From contig CASFSL010000004.1 in the NCBI GenBank assembly GCA_949297365.1, forward strand, positions 1 to 46,724: DNA of 46,724 nucleotides. The letters run 5' to 3'. The notes beneath the pieces were generated by a model that ran no database searches, was not told the origin of the DNA, and saw only the letters and a program-made list of their open reading frames with translations. Position numbers and translations under genes: made by a program. Position 1 is the first letter of the stretch. The number at the start of each line of letters is the position of its first letter. This DNA is from an uncultured Bacteroidales bacterium. GTDB taxonomy: Bacteria; Bacteroidota; Bacteroidia; Bacteroidales; UBA932. Below, one piece after another: positions 23,026 to 30,815 of this stretch.

Positions 23026-24408
23026 TTAATATGTGGGCAGTTCCTGCTTGAACAGGATAGTAGGAGTGCTTGCCAGATTGTAGTAGTATAAATTTACAAA
23101 TCCACTTCGGTTCTCCTCATAGCCGGGGGTGACATCAGAACTGGGGAGCACTGTGAACCTGATAACGCAGTTCTCACTGTCTACACTTACGTCGGTCACC
23201 CAGTCAGAGCAATTGTATCCGGCACTGGCGCTCAGTTCTTGGCCTTCAATGGGGTTCTTTAAGACGAAAGGTACTTCATAGGAACCGCCCTTCATCGGTA
23301 TGACAGTGTTGTTGTCCCATTCGACAGTGAGTTCCGGCCGGGCTGCGGAATGGAAAGGCACTTTGGTTATACCGTTAGAGGTGACAGTGCCGTCCGTGTT
23401 CAGGCCGTATGCGTATATATAGTAGTCGGTATCGGCGTTGTACAGGTATTCATAACAATCCTGCTCCGAACCGGTGTAGATATAATCCTCAATGCTGCCG
23501 GGATTACCGAGCCAGTCTTCCGAAAGGAAATATTCAATGTCTTCTTCAATCAGTGCCATGTCGCTTCCGAAAGCATCAAATTCGGTTTTTTCCATTACAG
23601 CTCTGTAATATGTGGCTTCCTCATCTGATACTGTGATGTTGAAATATACGCCGTCAGAGGACACGGACGTGATATCGATGGTAAAGGTAAGTCCTTCTTC
23701 GACTACTTCTTCCTCTGCTTCCTGAATAAATGTTATCGGCGTGATATCATCCGCCCCCGGATAGCTTAGCGATATAGTGCCGTGTCTGGGTCCGCTGCCC
23801 GGTTCAGAGTCATTCCCGGCTACGGTAAAGGCGATGATGCCGTCTTGTGTGCCGGTTACGGTAATCCAGTCCTGTTCCGGTACTGCCTTAAGCGCGGCGT
23901 CTTCTGCCGGGTGTTCTATGGAGTAGGCGGCTGTATAGGTTCCTCCTTCAACGGGGACAACAGTAGTGCTGTCCCAAGTGACGTTCACGACCGGAGTTTC
24001 TGGTGTTTCAGGATCGTCAGGATCTTCGATGGCTGGTGCGGACTGGGTGACTTCCACTTTGACAGTCTCTGCGTCGGGATATTCAACGGTGATGACGGCA
24101 GTCCTGTTCTCGGGATTCTCTTCGTCAGTCTCGTATTTGAGGACATCGAATGTCAAAGCGGTCTCGGTAAACACGGGACTGTCAATCCAGTCGCAGTCTG
24201 GAGTCACTTTGGTCTGCCCGGCACCGTTCTCCACCGGGTCGGTTATCGTTACCTTGAGGGTTATTGTCTCCCCTTCTGCCTTGACTGTACGGCATTTCTC
24301 AATATTGACAACGGGCTTGGCGGCTGGGGTTTCTTTCTCTTCTTTCTGGCAGCTCACGACAGCGGCCATGGCGGCTGCAATAAGGATTGTGGATAAGGAC
24401 TTTCTCAT
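23026..24408 (-). CDS. Surface lipoprotein with three BACON domains and one repeat unit
   Basis: A 460-residue lipoprotein (lipobox VVSC, C20), first gene of the minus-strand operon. BACON-like domains lie at about 32-128 (TPDCDWIDSP), 140-228 (VPVEGGTYTAAYSIEHPAED, then PEQDWITVTG) and 360-458 (VIPMKGGSYEVPFVLKNPIE). Between the second and third is one copy (about 235-350) of the unit shared with its neighbours: LTFTIDITSVSSDGVYFNI, then DEEATYYRAVMEKTEFDAFG, then YIYAYGLNTDGTVTSNG. BACON domains are thought to bind carbohydrate or mucin, though proof is limited. Its promoter region is shared with the divergent Crp-type regulator at 24545. Confidence 0.8.
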   Translation of the reverse strand: MRKSLSTILIAAAMAAVVSCQKEEKETPAAKPVVNIEKCRTVKAEGETITLKVTITDPVENGAGQTKVTPDCDWIDSPVFTETALTFDVLKYETDEENPENRTAVITVEYPDAETVKVEVTQSAPAIEDPDDPETPETPVVNVTWDSTTVVPVEGGTYTAAYSIEHPAEDAALKAVPEQDWITVTGTQDGIIAFTVAGNDSEPGSGPRHGTISLSYPGADDITPITFIQEAEEEVVEEGLTFTIDITSVSSDGVYFNITVSDEEATYYRAVMEKTEFDAFGSDMALIEEDIEYFLSEDWLGNPGSIEDYIYTGSEQDCYEYLYNADTDYYIYAYGLNTDGTVTSNGITKVPFHSAARPELTVEWDNNTVIPMKGGSYEVPFVLKNPIEGQELSASAGYNCSDWVTDVSVDSENCVIRFTVLPSSDVTPGYEENRSGFVNLYYYNLASTPTILFKQELPTY

Positions 24409-24480
24409 AATAGTGTATAGTATGGTTATATGGCAAGAATTCTGTCAGATGCAAAAATGTTCAATGTTTTTGAAATAAAA

Positions 24481-24522
24481 GTTGACAAATGTCAACACTT
24501 GCTCCAATATTCCGTATTTTTG
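24481..24522 (+). promoter_or_regulatory. Promoter and palindromic operator of the Crp-family gene
   Basis: A perfect dyad, GTTGACA-AA-TGTCAAC (24481-24496), includes a TTGACA at the -33 position, 18 bp before a -7 box TATTTTTG (24515-24522). A dimeric regulator bound there would compete with polymerase. The site lies between the lipoprotein operon and the Crp-type gene, so it is a natural site for autoregulation and control of both. Confidence 0.55.
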
Positions 24523-24544
24523 TATAGAATTAAAAGTAACGGAT

Positions 24545-25120
24545 ATGAATGATGTGATGGAATGTTTTTCACGAGAAGGCAGTTTTATCCTTCCTGAGGA
24601 TCTAGCTCATAAGATTTTTTCCGGGGCAGAAGATGTCTGGGTTGGCCCTAGGGAGAGTGTAATCGGGTATGGCAAGGTTGATACCAATATATACATAGTC
24701 GCTGAAGGTATCCTGAGAGCCGGGTATTTTGACGGCAATAAAGAAGTTACGCTGGCTTTTACGGATATCGGCACCATGTTCATGTCCCTTCACGGATACT
24801 TTGCCGGGAAACCTGCGTTCATCTATTATCAGGCATGCAGCAAATGTCTGTTGAAGAGGATATCCAAGGAGTTTTTCGACAATCTGATAGAGGAGTCGCC
24901 GGTGTTTGCCCGCTGGGTGTATTCGGTGGCGATACATCAGCTGTATGCTCTTGAAAGGAAAGTTTCCCTTATCAACGGGACGGTCAAGGAACGGTATCTG
25001 GCACTGATCAAGAATAGGCCGGATATCATCAAGAATGTCTCAATGAAGGTAATTGCCAGCTATTTAGGTGTTTCGCCCTATTATCTGTGCCGGTTGAAAA
25101 AGACTCTTTTGAACGAATAA
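24545..25120 (+). CDS. Crp/Fnr-family transcriptional regulator
   Basis: A 191-residue regulator with an N-terminal cyclic-nucleotide-binding-like beta-roll (about 20-115: YIVAEGILRAGYFDGNKEVT, then GTMFMSLHGYF) and a C-terminal helix-turn-helix (about 155-188: SMKVIASYLGVSPYYLCRLKK). The phosphate-binding R of true cAMP sites is not evident, as in many Bacteroidota members, so the ligand is unknown. ATG 24545 is chosen: the earlier in-frame start at 24482 lies within the operator and upstream of the -7 box. It is divergent from two BACON lipoprotein genes, which are its most obvious targets. Confidence 0.85.
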   Translation: MNDVMECFSREGSFILPEDLAHKIFSGAEDVWVGPRESVIGYGKVDTNIYIVAEGILRAGYFDGNKEVTLAFTDIGTMFMSLHGYFAGKPAFIYYQACSKCLLKRISKEFFDNLIEESPVFARWVYSVAIHQLYALERKVSLINGTVKERYLALIKNRPDIIKNVSMKVIASYLGVSPYYLCRLKKTLLNE

Positions 25121-25145
25121 ATTTTGGAAATTGGGAAAATTGCTA

Positions 25146-25153
25146 TACTTTTG
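25146..25153 (+). promoter_or_regulatory. -7 box of tRNA-Ser
   Basis: TACTTTTG matches TAnnTTTG and lies 21 bp before the mature tRNA 5' end. Confidence 0.5.
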
Positions 25154-25174
25154 CCTCCCACATTAAGACTGAAT

Positions 25175-25261
25175 GGTGAGGTGGGTGAGTGGCTTAAACC
25201 AGCAGTTTGCTAAACTGCCGTACGGGTTACCGTACCGGGGGTTCGAATCCCCCCCTCACCG
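25175..25261 (+). tRNA. tRNA-Ser (GCT anticodon)
   Basis: The 87-nt sequence folds as a class II tRNA: acceptor GGTGAGG pairs with CCTCACC, discriminator G at 25261. The anticodon arm is GCAGT/ACTGC with loop TTGCTAA, giving anticodon GCT. A long variable arm (TACGG/CCGTA) and a T-arm CGGGGGTTCGAATCCCCC follow. The long variable arm and G73 are serine identity features. CCA is not encoded (GCA follows). Confidence 0.95.
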
Positions 25262-25319
25262 CAAAAGGGTACAAAGAGGCCGCAGAGCTTGCTCTAGCGG
25301 CTTTTTTGTACCCTTTTGC
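25261..25319 (+). terminator. Long nested hairpin immediately after tRNA-Ser
   Basis: GCAAAAGGGTACAAA (25261-25275) pairs perfectly with TTTGTACCCTTTTGC (25305-25319). An inner stem adds CCGC/GCGG and AGAGC-TT-GCTCT (25280-25300), with a T6 run on the 3' arm. The outer arm starts at the tRNA discriminator base itself. It may act as a terminator or processing signal, but a 15-bp outer stem around a second stem is far more than termination needs. Confidence 0.6.
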
Positions 25320-25322
25320 AAA

Positions 25323-25340
25323 GCCCGCCGCCAGGCGGGC
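25323..25340 (+). terminator. Short GC hairpin after the tRNA-Ser hairpin
   Basis: GCCCGCC (25323-25329) pairs with GGCGGGC (25334-25340) around a GCCA loop. There is no T run. It directly precedes the first 40-bp direct repeat. Confidence 0.4.
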
Positions 25341-25341
25341 G

Positions 25342-25440
25342 GGGATGTGCGACCGTAGGGAGCAAATCCCCCCGGTGAGGATACTCGGGGCCTGGCTTTT
25401 GGGATGTGCGACCGTAGGGAGCAAATCCCCCCGGTGAGGA
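25342..25440 (+). repeat. Two perfect 40-bp direct repeats
   Basis: A 40-bp unit beginning GGGATGTGCGACCGTAGGGA and ending CCCCCCGGTGAGGA occurs at 25342-25381 and 25401-25440, 59 bp apart start to start. The two copies are identical by eye. Each ends in GGTGAGG, the same 7 bases as the 5' acceptor strand of the adjacent tRNA-Ser. With only two copies, no flanking cas genes and a unique spacer, this is not a CRISPR array. Confidence 0.75.
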
Positions 25441-25527
25441 GTGAATAATTGACATATGGCAACATTGTTCTGGAAATTATTAGGCAAGTTTGCACTTTCA
25501 AAAATAATAACCAATACCTGATGATTT

Positions 25528-27327
25528 ATGAAGAAGATTTTTATCCACGCAATGATTGTGATTATGACGGCATCAATACTGGCTTCCTGCGACAAGGCCG
25601 GGCCCGACACGGAACCTGTCACTCCGCCGGACACCCCGTCAGAACAGGAACTGCCGGAGATGTTGTCCATTACGATTCTCCGCGTGACCGATACGGGAGT
25701 GCAGCTGAAGTGTGAGTCCGTATCGGAGGACAGTACCTATTATCTGCGTGTAGGGCCTGCCGAAGAGGTTGAGGGACTGACAGATGAGGAGGTGCAGGCT
25801 TTTGACGCGCAGTTCTTTGTAGAGGAGGCCGCGGCTCTTGACATGACATTGGAGGAGTACTTGTCTCTGCGCCTGGACAGAGGTACGGTTTCGGTTGCCT
25901 TGGGCAATCTGGAGCCGGGGGCCGGATATTGCGCTTATGGATACGGTCTGAACGCAGACGGGACTGTCACATCGGTGATGGAGCGCCGTCCGTTTGTAAC
26001 CCTCAGCTCGGAAGAGCCTTTCGTCACCGTCTCTTTCGGCAGTATCGGACCCGATGAGGCCGAAGTGACATTCACTCCTGTCGATGATGAGATAACGTAT
26101 GTGTTCGATATCCGTCCGGCTGAGGATTATCTGGCCATGAGCGACGCGGAGTGTATAGCGGATATCATCAATGCCGGAGTTTCCGAGGATATGGTCAGGA
26201 CAGGGGTGTACACCCATGTCTTTGACGGACTCACTCCTGAGACCGGATATATTGTATTTGCCTTCGGTTATGATGCTCCTTCCGGTCAGGCCATTACGTC
26301 GCTTACACGGGGGATGTTCGAGAGTACATCAGAGATGCTGCCGGACTTTTCCATAGAGGTGAGAGCTGAGAATATAACGCCTTCGTCTGCGGACATATCT
26401 TTCATTCCTTCGGATAAGAACACCACCTATTTTTACGATGTACTGCCTGCCGCCGCTTATGACGGGATGTCGGACAGTGAGATTATTGAGGCGGCTCTAG
26501 GTGCAGCCGGAGAAAGCGGTCTGCTGTATTATTATCTGACGACCGGGGACGAGAGTTTCTCGCAGGCTCTCGACCATGACAGGGATTATGTAGCCTATGC
26601 ATTCGCTTATGATTATTTTACCGGTGGGGCGGCATCAGGCCTGTTCAGGCGTGATTTCACATCTGGGCATTCGGATGTTCCGCAGTTCTCTGTGGGAATA
26701 GAGCTGGGGGAGATTACATCGGACATGGCTACGGTAATCTTCAAGGGTTCGGATGAAGATACACCGTATTTCTTCTATGTGGCAGAAAGTGCTGAGTTCA
26801 CAGGGCTTAGCGGAGATGCTCTGGCAGAGAAAGCCCTGACTCTTCCCGGCTATGCCGGTTTATGGGTGGAGCGCGGAGAGTTCGAATATGACTGGGAGGT
26901 CAATCCCGGAACGGAGTACACGGCGGTAGCGTTCGGTTATGACAGCGATATCGTGACAACAGTCCCGTTCTCCAGGTCTTTCACCACACCGGAGTGGGAA
27001 GATCCGTCGCTACTTTTCAGAATAGAGACAGGCAATCTGACAGCCACATCCGTGGATGTGTGGATAATCCCTGCGGACAAGGAGATGGACTATTTCACCG
27101 ACATAGTACCCTTGGCCGATTATGACGGCCTGAGTGATGACGAGGTGACGGAGAAACTGATAGAGGATGCCTGGTATTTTTACACGGATTACGGCATAAT
27201 GGACTATCCCTATACCGGTCTGACTCCTGATACCGATTATACAGTTTATGTATTCGGATGTGACGAATACACGGAGGAGAGAACCACGCCTCTCCACAGT
27301 CTGCGCCTGCACACGCCCGGTGAATAA
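25528..27327 (+). CDS. Surface lipoprotein built of five Ig/FnIII-like repeats
   Basis: A 599-residue lipoprotein (lipobox LASC, C21) with a short Thr/Pro linker and then about five units of 100-115 residues. Each has the order: strand (SVGIELGEITSDMATVIF), D-E-D-T-P/T-Y-F-Y turn, acidic helix (MSDSEIIEAAL), and a closing LTPxTxYxVYAFGYD strand. Unit starts are near residues 48, 166, 272, 390 and 490. The unit is shared with the lipoproteins at 21172-24408, but no BACON domain is present. It is very acidic, with no catalytic motif. It follows tRNA-Ser and its repeats and is transcribed towards the pseudo-caspase gene 77 bp away. A surface binding or scaffolding role is inferred. Confidence 0.75.
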   Translation: MKKIFIHAMIVIMTASILASCDKAGPDTEPVTPPDTPSEQELPEMLSITILRVTDTGVQLKCESVSEDSTYYLRVGPAEEVEGLTDEEVQAFDAQFFVEEAAALDMTLEEYLSLRLDRGTVSVALGNLEPGAGYCAYGYGLNADGTVTSVMERRPFVTLSSEEPFVTVSFGSIGPDEAEVTFTPVDDEITYVFDIRPAEDYLAMSDAECIADIINAGVSEDMVRTGVYTHVFDGLTPETGYIVFAFGYDAPSGQAITSLTRGMFESTSEMLPDFSIEVRAENITPSSADISFIPSDKNTTYFYDVLPAAAYDGMSDSEIIEAALGAAGESGLLYYYLTTGDESFSQALDHDRDYVAYAFAYDYFTGGAASGLFRRDFTSGHSDVPQFSVGIELGEITSDMATVIFKGSDEDTPYFFYVAESAEFTGLSGDALAEKALTLPGYAGLWVERGEFEYDWEVNPGTEYTAVAFGYDSDIVTTVPFSRSFTTPEWEDPSLLFRIETGNLTATSVDVWIIPADKEMDYFTDIVPLADYDGLSDDEVTEKLIEDAWYFYTDYGIMDYPYTGLTPDTDYTVYVFGCDEYTEERTTPLHSLRLHTPGE

Positions 27328-27374
27328 ATCAGGATATTTTTTGCGGCACGGGCTTTGCGATAGGACAAAGCGAT

Positions 27375-27382
27375 TATCTTTG
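27375..27382 (+). promoter_or_regulatory. -7 box of the WG/caspase-like gene
   Basis: TATCTTTG at 27375-27382 matches the Bacteroidota -7 box, 22 bp before ATG 27405. Upstream lie a dyad GCTTTG-N8-CAAAGC (27352-27371) and a weaker sigma-54-like arrangement CGGCAC-N5-TTGCG (27344-27359). Confidence 0.5.
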
Positions 27383-27404
27383 TAGGGATATTCGCCAAGT
27401 GTAT

Positions 27405-29366
27405 ATGAGAAAATTCAGATTTGCCGCATATCTGTGCCTGACGGTGTTGATGGCTGCAGCCGGAAGGATGCCGGTGCAGGCACAGGATTTGGAACCTTAC
27501 CGGGACTGGTTCGGAAGCTACGGCTTCACGGACAGTCTCGGTAATATCGTTATAGAATGCAGGTTCGATGATGTCAAGGGCTTTACCGAGGGATACGCTC
27601 CGGTGCTTTCGCGCGGAGGCAACGTCCTGGGTGAGGGCGGAGTCTTCGGGACTCTGTCGCCCACGTTGAAGTGGGGCTATATCGATACCTCGGGCATGAT
27701 AGTGATACCCTGTCAGTTTGACCTTGCGGACCAGTTCTCGGAGGGCTATGCTGCCGTGATGTCAGGTAGCAAATGGGGCTTTATAGACCATGTCGGCGAC
27801 ACTCTGGTCTCGTACAAATACGATGAGGTGCGCAAGTTCGTCAACGGATATGCTGCAGTGCGTCACGGGCAGAAGTGGGGCTATATAGATACGGAGGGCC
27901 AGGAGCTGGTGCCGTGTGTCTACGATGTGGCCGGCAGTTTCGGACAGGACGGTTTTGCGGCTGTGACCAGGGCCGACTCCTCCGGCTTCGTGTTCCGCAA
28001 CGGCAACTGGTACGCCACCAAGGACAGGGCCTTGAACTGGATCCGCGGCATACCTTTCTCTATCTATGCCAAGGACAAGATGATGAACAGCATGAACGAG
28101 TGGCAGCGTCTGGAGCCGGGCGAGTCTGTGCCGGACTGGGAGGCCAGGGTCAATGACGAGACTTTCATGGCCAGGCTTGACGGTCTGGAACTGCGTTTCG
28201 GATCAGGATATCTGACTGCCAACCAGCTGGAGAATCCTGAGTGTCTTCTTGGTGATTATGATTCACTGGCCGGTACGTTTGCGGTGAGTGTGCGTGAGGG
28301 CTCCAGGGAGTACCGTCTGGATCTGCCGGTGCCGGCGGATGATGCGGCCTCAGTGGAGAGCGGATGGAAGAGAGTCAAGTCGCAGTTCAAGTATTTTATC
28401 AACCATGACAGGCCGGCGGTGTCGGAAGCCGTCTTTACTCTTCCGGGCCGGAAAGTTTACGAATGGAAAAATCCGGAGTATGACGCGGCGGGTCATCATC
28501 TGCTGCTGGATTATGATCTGGATGATGTGGATTTTACCCTTCCGGGCAAGATATACCGGGAGACACTCAAGTATGTCCGGGATTCTTCTGTGGCCGATAC
28601 CGACAGCCGTCTGCCAGACGGGTCAGGACGTAATACGGACACCTATGCGATAGTCATAGCCAATGAGCATTACCTTTCCGGAGAGTCCGTTCCTTATGCG
28701 TTGAATGACGGAAAGATATTCTGCGAGTACTGCAGGGCAGGACTGGGAATCCCCGACAACAATATCCGGTTCCTTACGGATGCCAGGGCGGAGGATATCC
28801 GTTCGCTGGAGTCCTGGCTGGACAAGGAGGCCCGGGTGTTCAATGTGGATACCCGCGTCATAGTTTATTATTCGGGCAAATGTGCTGTGGATGACGGTCT
28901 CCGCGAGGTGTTTCTCCTGCCCGTGGACTATGTGACCGGCGGAGTCCAGGGCGGTCTGAGCCTGAATTCCATGTATTCCAGACTTCTCAATACGTCGGCT
29001 GACAACGCCCTCTTTTTAATAGACGCATCCTACGGCAAGATAGACAGGGACGGTATGCGCTCTGACGTGTTCTATACTCCTGCTGTGGATATTCAGACTC
29101 TGCGGCCTGCCGAGAGGATGGTGACATTCTATGCGGCCGGAGCCGACGAGGGGGCCTATCCCTATCCTCAGAAGCGTCACGGACTGTTTACGTATTTTCT
29201 TTTAAAGGCCCTGCAGGACCACCCCGGGATATCCTACGGAGAGCTGTTTGATTATATATCCGCCAATGTAGAGCGCGTATCGGAGGAACTTTACGGCAGG
29301 ACTCAGGAGCCCGAGGTCTACTCGTCCGAATGGGACGGAGAGGCCTGGAGGGACTTTACTCTGTAG
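27405..29366 (+). CDS. WG-repeat protein with catalytically replaced caspase-like (C14) domain
   Basis: A 653-residue exported protein (signal peptide ending near PVQAQ). It has four WG/beta-hairpin repeats in the N-terminal 180 residues (for example WGYIDTSGMIVIPCQFD, WGFIDHVGDTLV and WGYIDTEGQELVPCVYD), a middle region of unknown fold, and a C-terminal caspase-like domain from about 410 (YAIVIANEHYL). In active C14 peptidases the His follows YYSG and the Cys follows LLDA. Here they read YYSGKC (K492) and FLIDASYG (S542), so both dyad residues are replaced while FLLPVDY and the TYFLLKAL helix are kept. A binding or regulatory role is more likely than proteolysis. ATG 27405 is preferred to GTG 27399. 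It overlaps the convergent MATE gene by 11 bp. Confidence 0.8.
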   Translation: MRKFRFAAYLCLTVLMAAAGRMPVQAQDLEPYRDWFGSYGFTDSLGNIVIECRFDDVKGFTEGYAPVLSRGGNVLGEGGVFGTLSPTLKWGYIDTSGMIVIPCQFDLADQFSEGYAAVMSGSKWGFIDHVGDTLVSYKYDEVRKFVNGYAAVRHGQKWGYIDTEGQELVPCVYDVAGSFGQDGFAAVTRADSSGFVFRNGNWYATKDRALNWIRGIPFSIYAKDKMMNSMNEWQRLEPGESVPDWEARVNDETFMARLDGLELRFGSGYLTANQLENPECLLGDYDSLAGTFAVSVREGSREYRLDLPVPADDAASVESGWKRVKSQFKYFINHDRPAVSEAVFTLPGRKVYEWKNPEYDAAGHHLLLDYDLDDVDFTLPGKIYRETLKYVRDSSVADTDSRLPDGSGRNTDTYAIVIANEHYLSGESVPYALNDGKIFCEYCRAGLGIPDNNIRFLTDARAEDIRSLESWLDKEARVFNVDTRVIVYYSGKCAVDDGLREVFLLPVDYVTGGVQGGLSLNSMYSRLLNTSADNALFLIDASYGKIDRDGMRSDVFYTPAVDIQTLRPAERMVTFYAAGADEGAYPYPQKRHGLFTYFLLKALQDHPGISYGELFDYISANVERVSEELYGRTQEPEVYSSEWDGEAWRDFTL

Positions 29367-30702
29367 CGATATATCTTTTGCTGATACGGACGAACCTGGT
29401 GCAGAACATCAGGGCCGCAGCCGCGAGACCGAGCAGCAGCCCGATCCAGACTCCCTCAGGACCCAGACCGAAGGTGAACCCGAGCAGATAGGCGCAGGGC
29501 AGGCAGATCGCGTAATAGGATATGGCCGAGAACACGGTCGGTATGTTGATGTCCTTGAGTCCCAGCAGTGAGGACCGGCTGGCCAGCTGTATGGCATCGA
29601 AGATCTGGTAGAGGGCCAGTATGATGATCAGTTTCCCCGCTATCGGGATTACGGCGGTGTCATCGGTGTACATATACGGTATGAGCCGGTGCAGGGATAT
29701 GAACAGGATGCCGAAAAACACCATTATCGCCATGGCCATGTGGACTGCGGCCACGCCGGCGTGGAACGCGTCCCTGCGGCGTCCGGCCCCGAACTGGTGC
29801 GATACGCGGATGGTGGCCGCCGAGCCGATGCCTGTGGTGATCATGAATGACAGCGAACTGAGGTTCTGCGCAATCTGATGTGCGGCCAGTTCGTATTTCC
29901 CCATCCAGCCCACCATGATGGCCGCGAAACTGAAAGCAGTTACTTCCAGCAGGTTCTGCAGGGATACCGGGATGGACATCTTCAATTGCCGGTATATTTC
30001 GGACAGGTGTATGGGCTTGCGCGGGGTGAGGCGGACGAATTTACGGTATTCCTCCACTCTGAACAGGATGATGAGAAAGGCAATGGCTCCCAGTACTCTG
30101 GAGATGAGTGTGGCCCAGGCCGCGCCGGCCACTCCGAGTCTCGGTGCTCCAAGATTGCCGTAGATAAGTACCCAGTTGAGGAAGATGTTGATCAGATTGG
30201 TGCCTATGGTGATCCACATCTCGTTGCGGGTGTTGCCGATGCCCTCGGAGAAGAAGCGGACGTTGAAGAAGGCGATCATCGGGATGAATCCGGCCACGAT
30301 GATGAAGTAGTAGTCCTTGGCGTGGGCGAGCACCTCCGGGTCCTGGCCCATGCGGTCCATGAAGGCTCCCACTGTCAGCATGATGCCGGTAAGTACGACT
30401 GCCATTACGGTGTTGAGTACGGCGGAATTGCAGAGAGCCGAGGCTACGGCCCGTCCGTCTCCCTTTCCGAAGTGCTGTCCTATCACCGGGGTCACGCCCT
30501 GAGTGAAGCCTATGGCGAAGACCAGTCCGATCATGATGATGGCGTTGGCAAAGGAGACTCCGGCCAGCTCGGCCGCTCCCAGATGCCCCACCATGATGTT
30601 GTCCGCCAGCTGCACCAGCACCTGTCCGGCCTGGGTGATCATCACTGGAAACGCCACTTTCAGATTCCTTTTATAGAAAGGTATATATTCCTGTAGAGTC
30701 AT
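29356..30702 (-). CDS. MATE-family multidrug efflux transporter
   Basis: A 448-residue protein with about 12 membrane segments in two related halves, as in NorM/DinF-type MATE exporters that expel cationic drugs by Na+ or H+ antiport. MITQAGQVLVQLADNIMVGHLGAAELAGVSFA and its half-length echo show the family: here VQLADNIMVGHLGAAELAGV in the first half, and GKYELAAHQIAQNLSSLSFM in the second. GFTQGVTPVIGQHFGKGD is another typical block. It is monocistronic with a minus-strand -7 box (complement of 30731-30738, TACTTTTG), divergent from the TetR-led ABC efflux operon. Confidence 0.93.
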   Translation of the reverse strand: MTLQEYIPFYKRNLKVAFPVMITQAGQVLVQLADNIMVGHLGAAELAGVSFANAIIMIGLVFAIGFTQGVTPVIGQHFGKGDGRAVASALCNSAVLNTVMAVVLTGIMLTVGAFMDRMGQDPEVLAHAKDYYFIIVAGFIPMIAFFNVRFFSEGIGNTRNEMWITIGTNLINIFLNWVLIYGNLGAPRLGVAGAAWATLISRVLGAIAFLIILFRVEEYRKFVRLTPRKPIHLSEIYRQLKMSIPVSLQNLLEVTAFSFAAIMVGWMGKYELAAHQIAQNLSSLSFMITTGIGSAATIRVSHQFGAGRRRDAFHAGVAAVHMAMAIMVFFGILFISLHRLIPYMYTDDTAVIPIAGKLIIILALYQIFDAIQLASRSSLLGLKDINIPTVFSAISYYAICLPCAYLLGFTFGLGPEGVWIGLLLGLAAAALMFCTRFVRISKRYIATE

Positions 30703-30770
30703 ATTGTGTCCTTTTTTGAAAAACGGGCGGCAAAAGTACTAAAAATTCCCTTAGGAAACGGAAATGGTAT

Positions 30771-30810
30771 TATATTTGCATTTAATATGATATTTAACTG
30801 CTTATTAAAT
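30771..30810 (+). promoter_or_regulatory. Promoter and candidate TetR operator of the ABC efflux operon
   Basis: The -7 box TATATTTG (30771-30778) is followed by a perfect dyad ATTTAATA (30780-30787) / TATTAAAT (30803-30810) lying across the transcription start, 5 bp before ATG 30816. The site suits autorepression by the TetR protein encoded next. Confidence 0.55.
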
Positions 30811-30815
30811 ACGCG

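Noticed and set aside
25342-25440. Possible mini CRISPR array
   Set aside because: Only two repeat copies, repeat longer than the spacer, no cas genes, and similarity to the adjacent tRNA acceptor.
30765-30780. TGGTATTATATTTGCA as a sigma-54 promoter for the TetR operon
   Set aside because: GG and GC have the right spacing, but the -24 half is poor (TGGTAT) and the -12 half is part of a perfect TATATTTG -7 box, the simpler reading.
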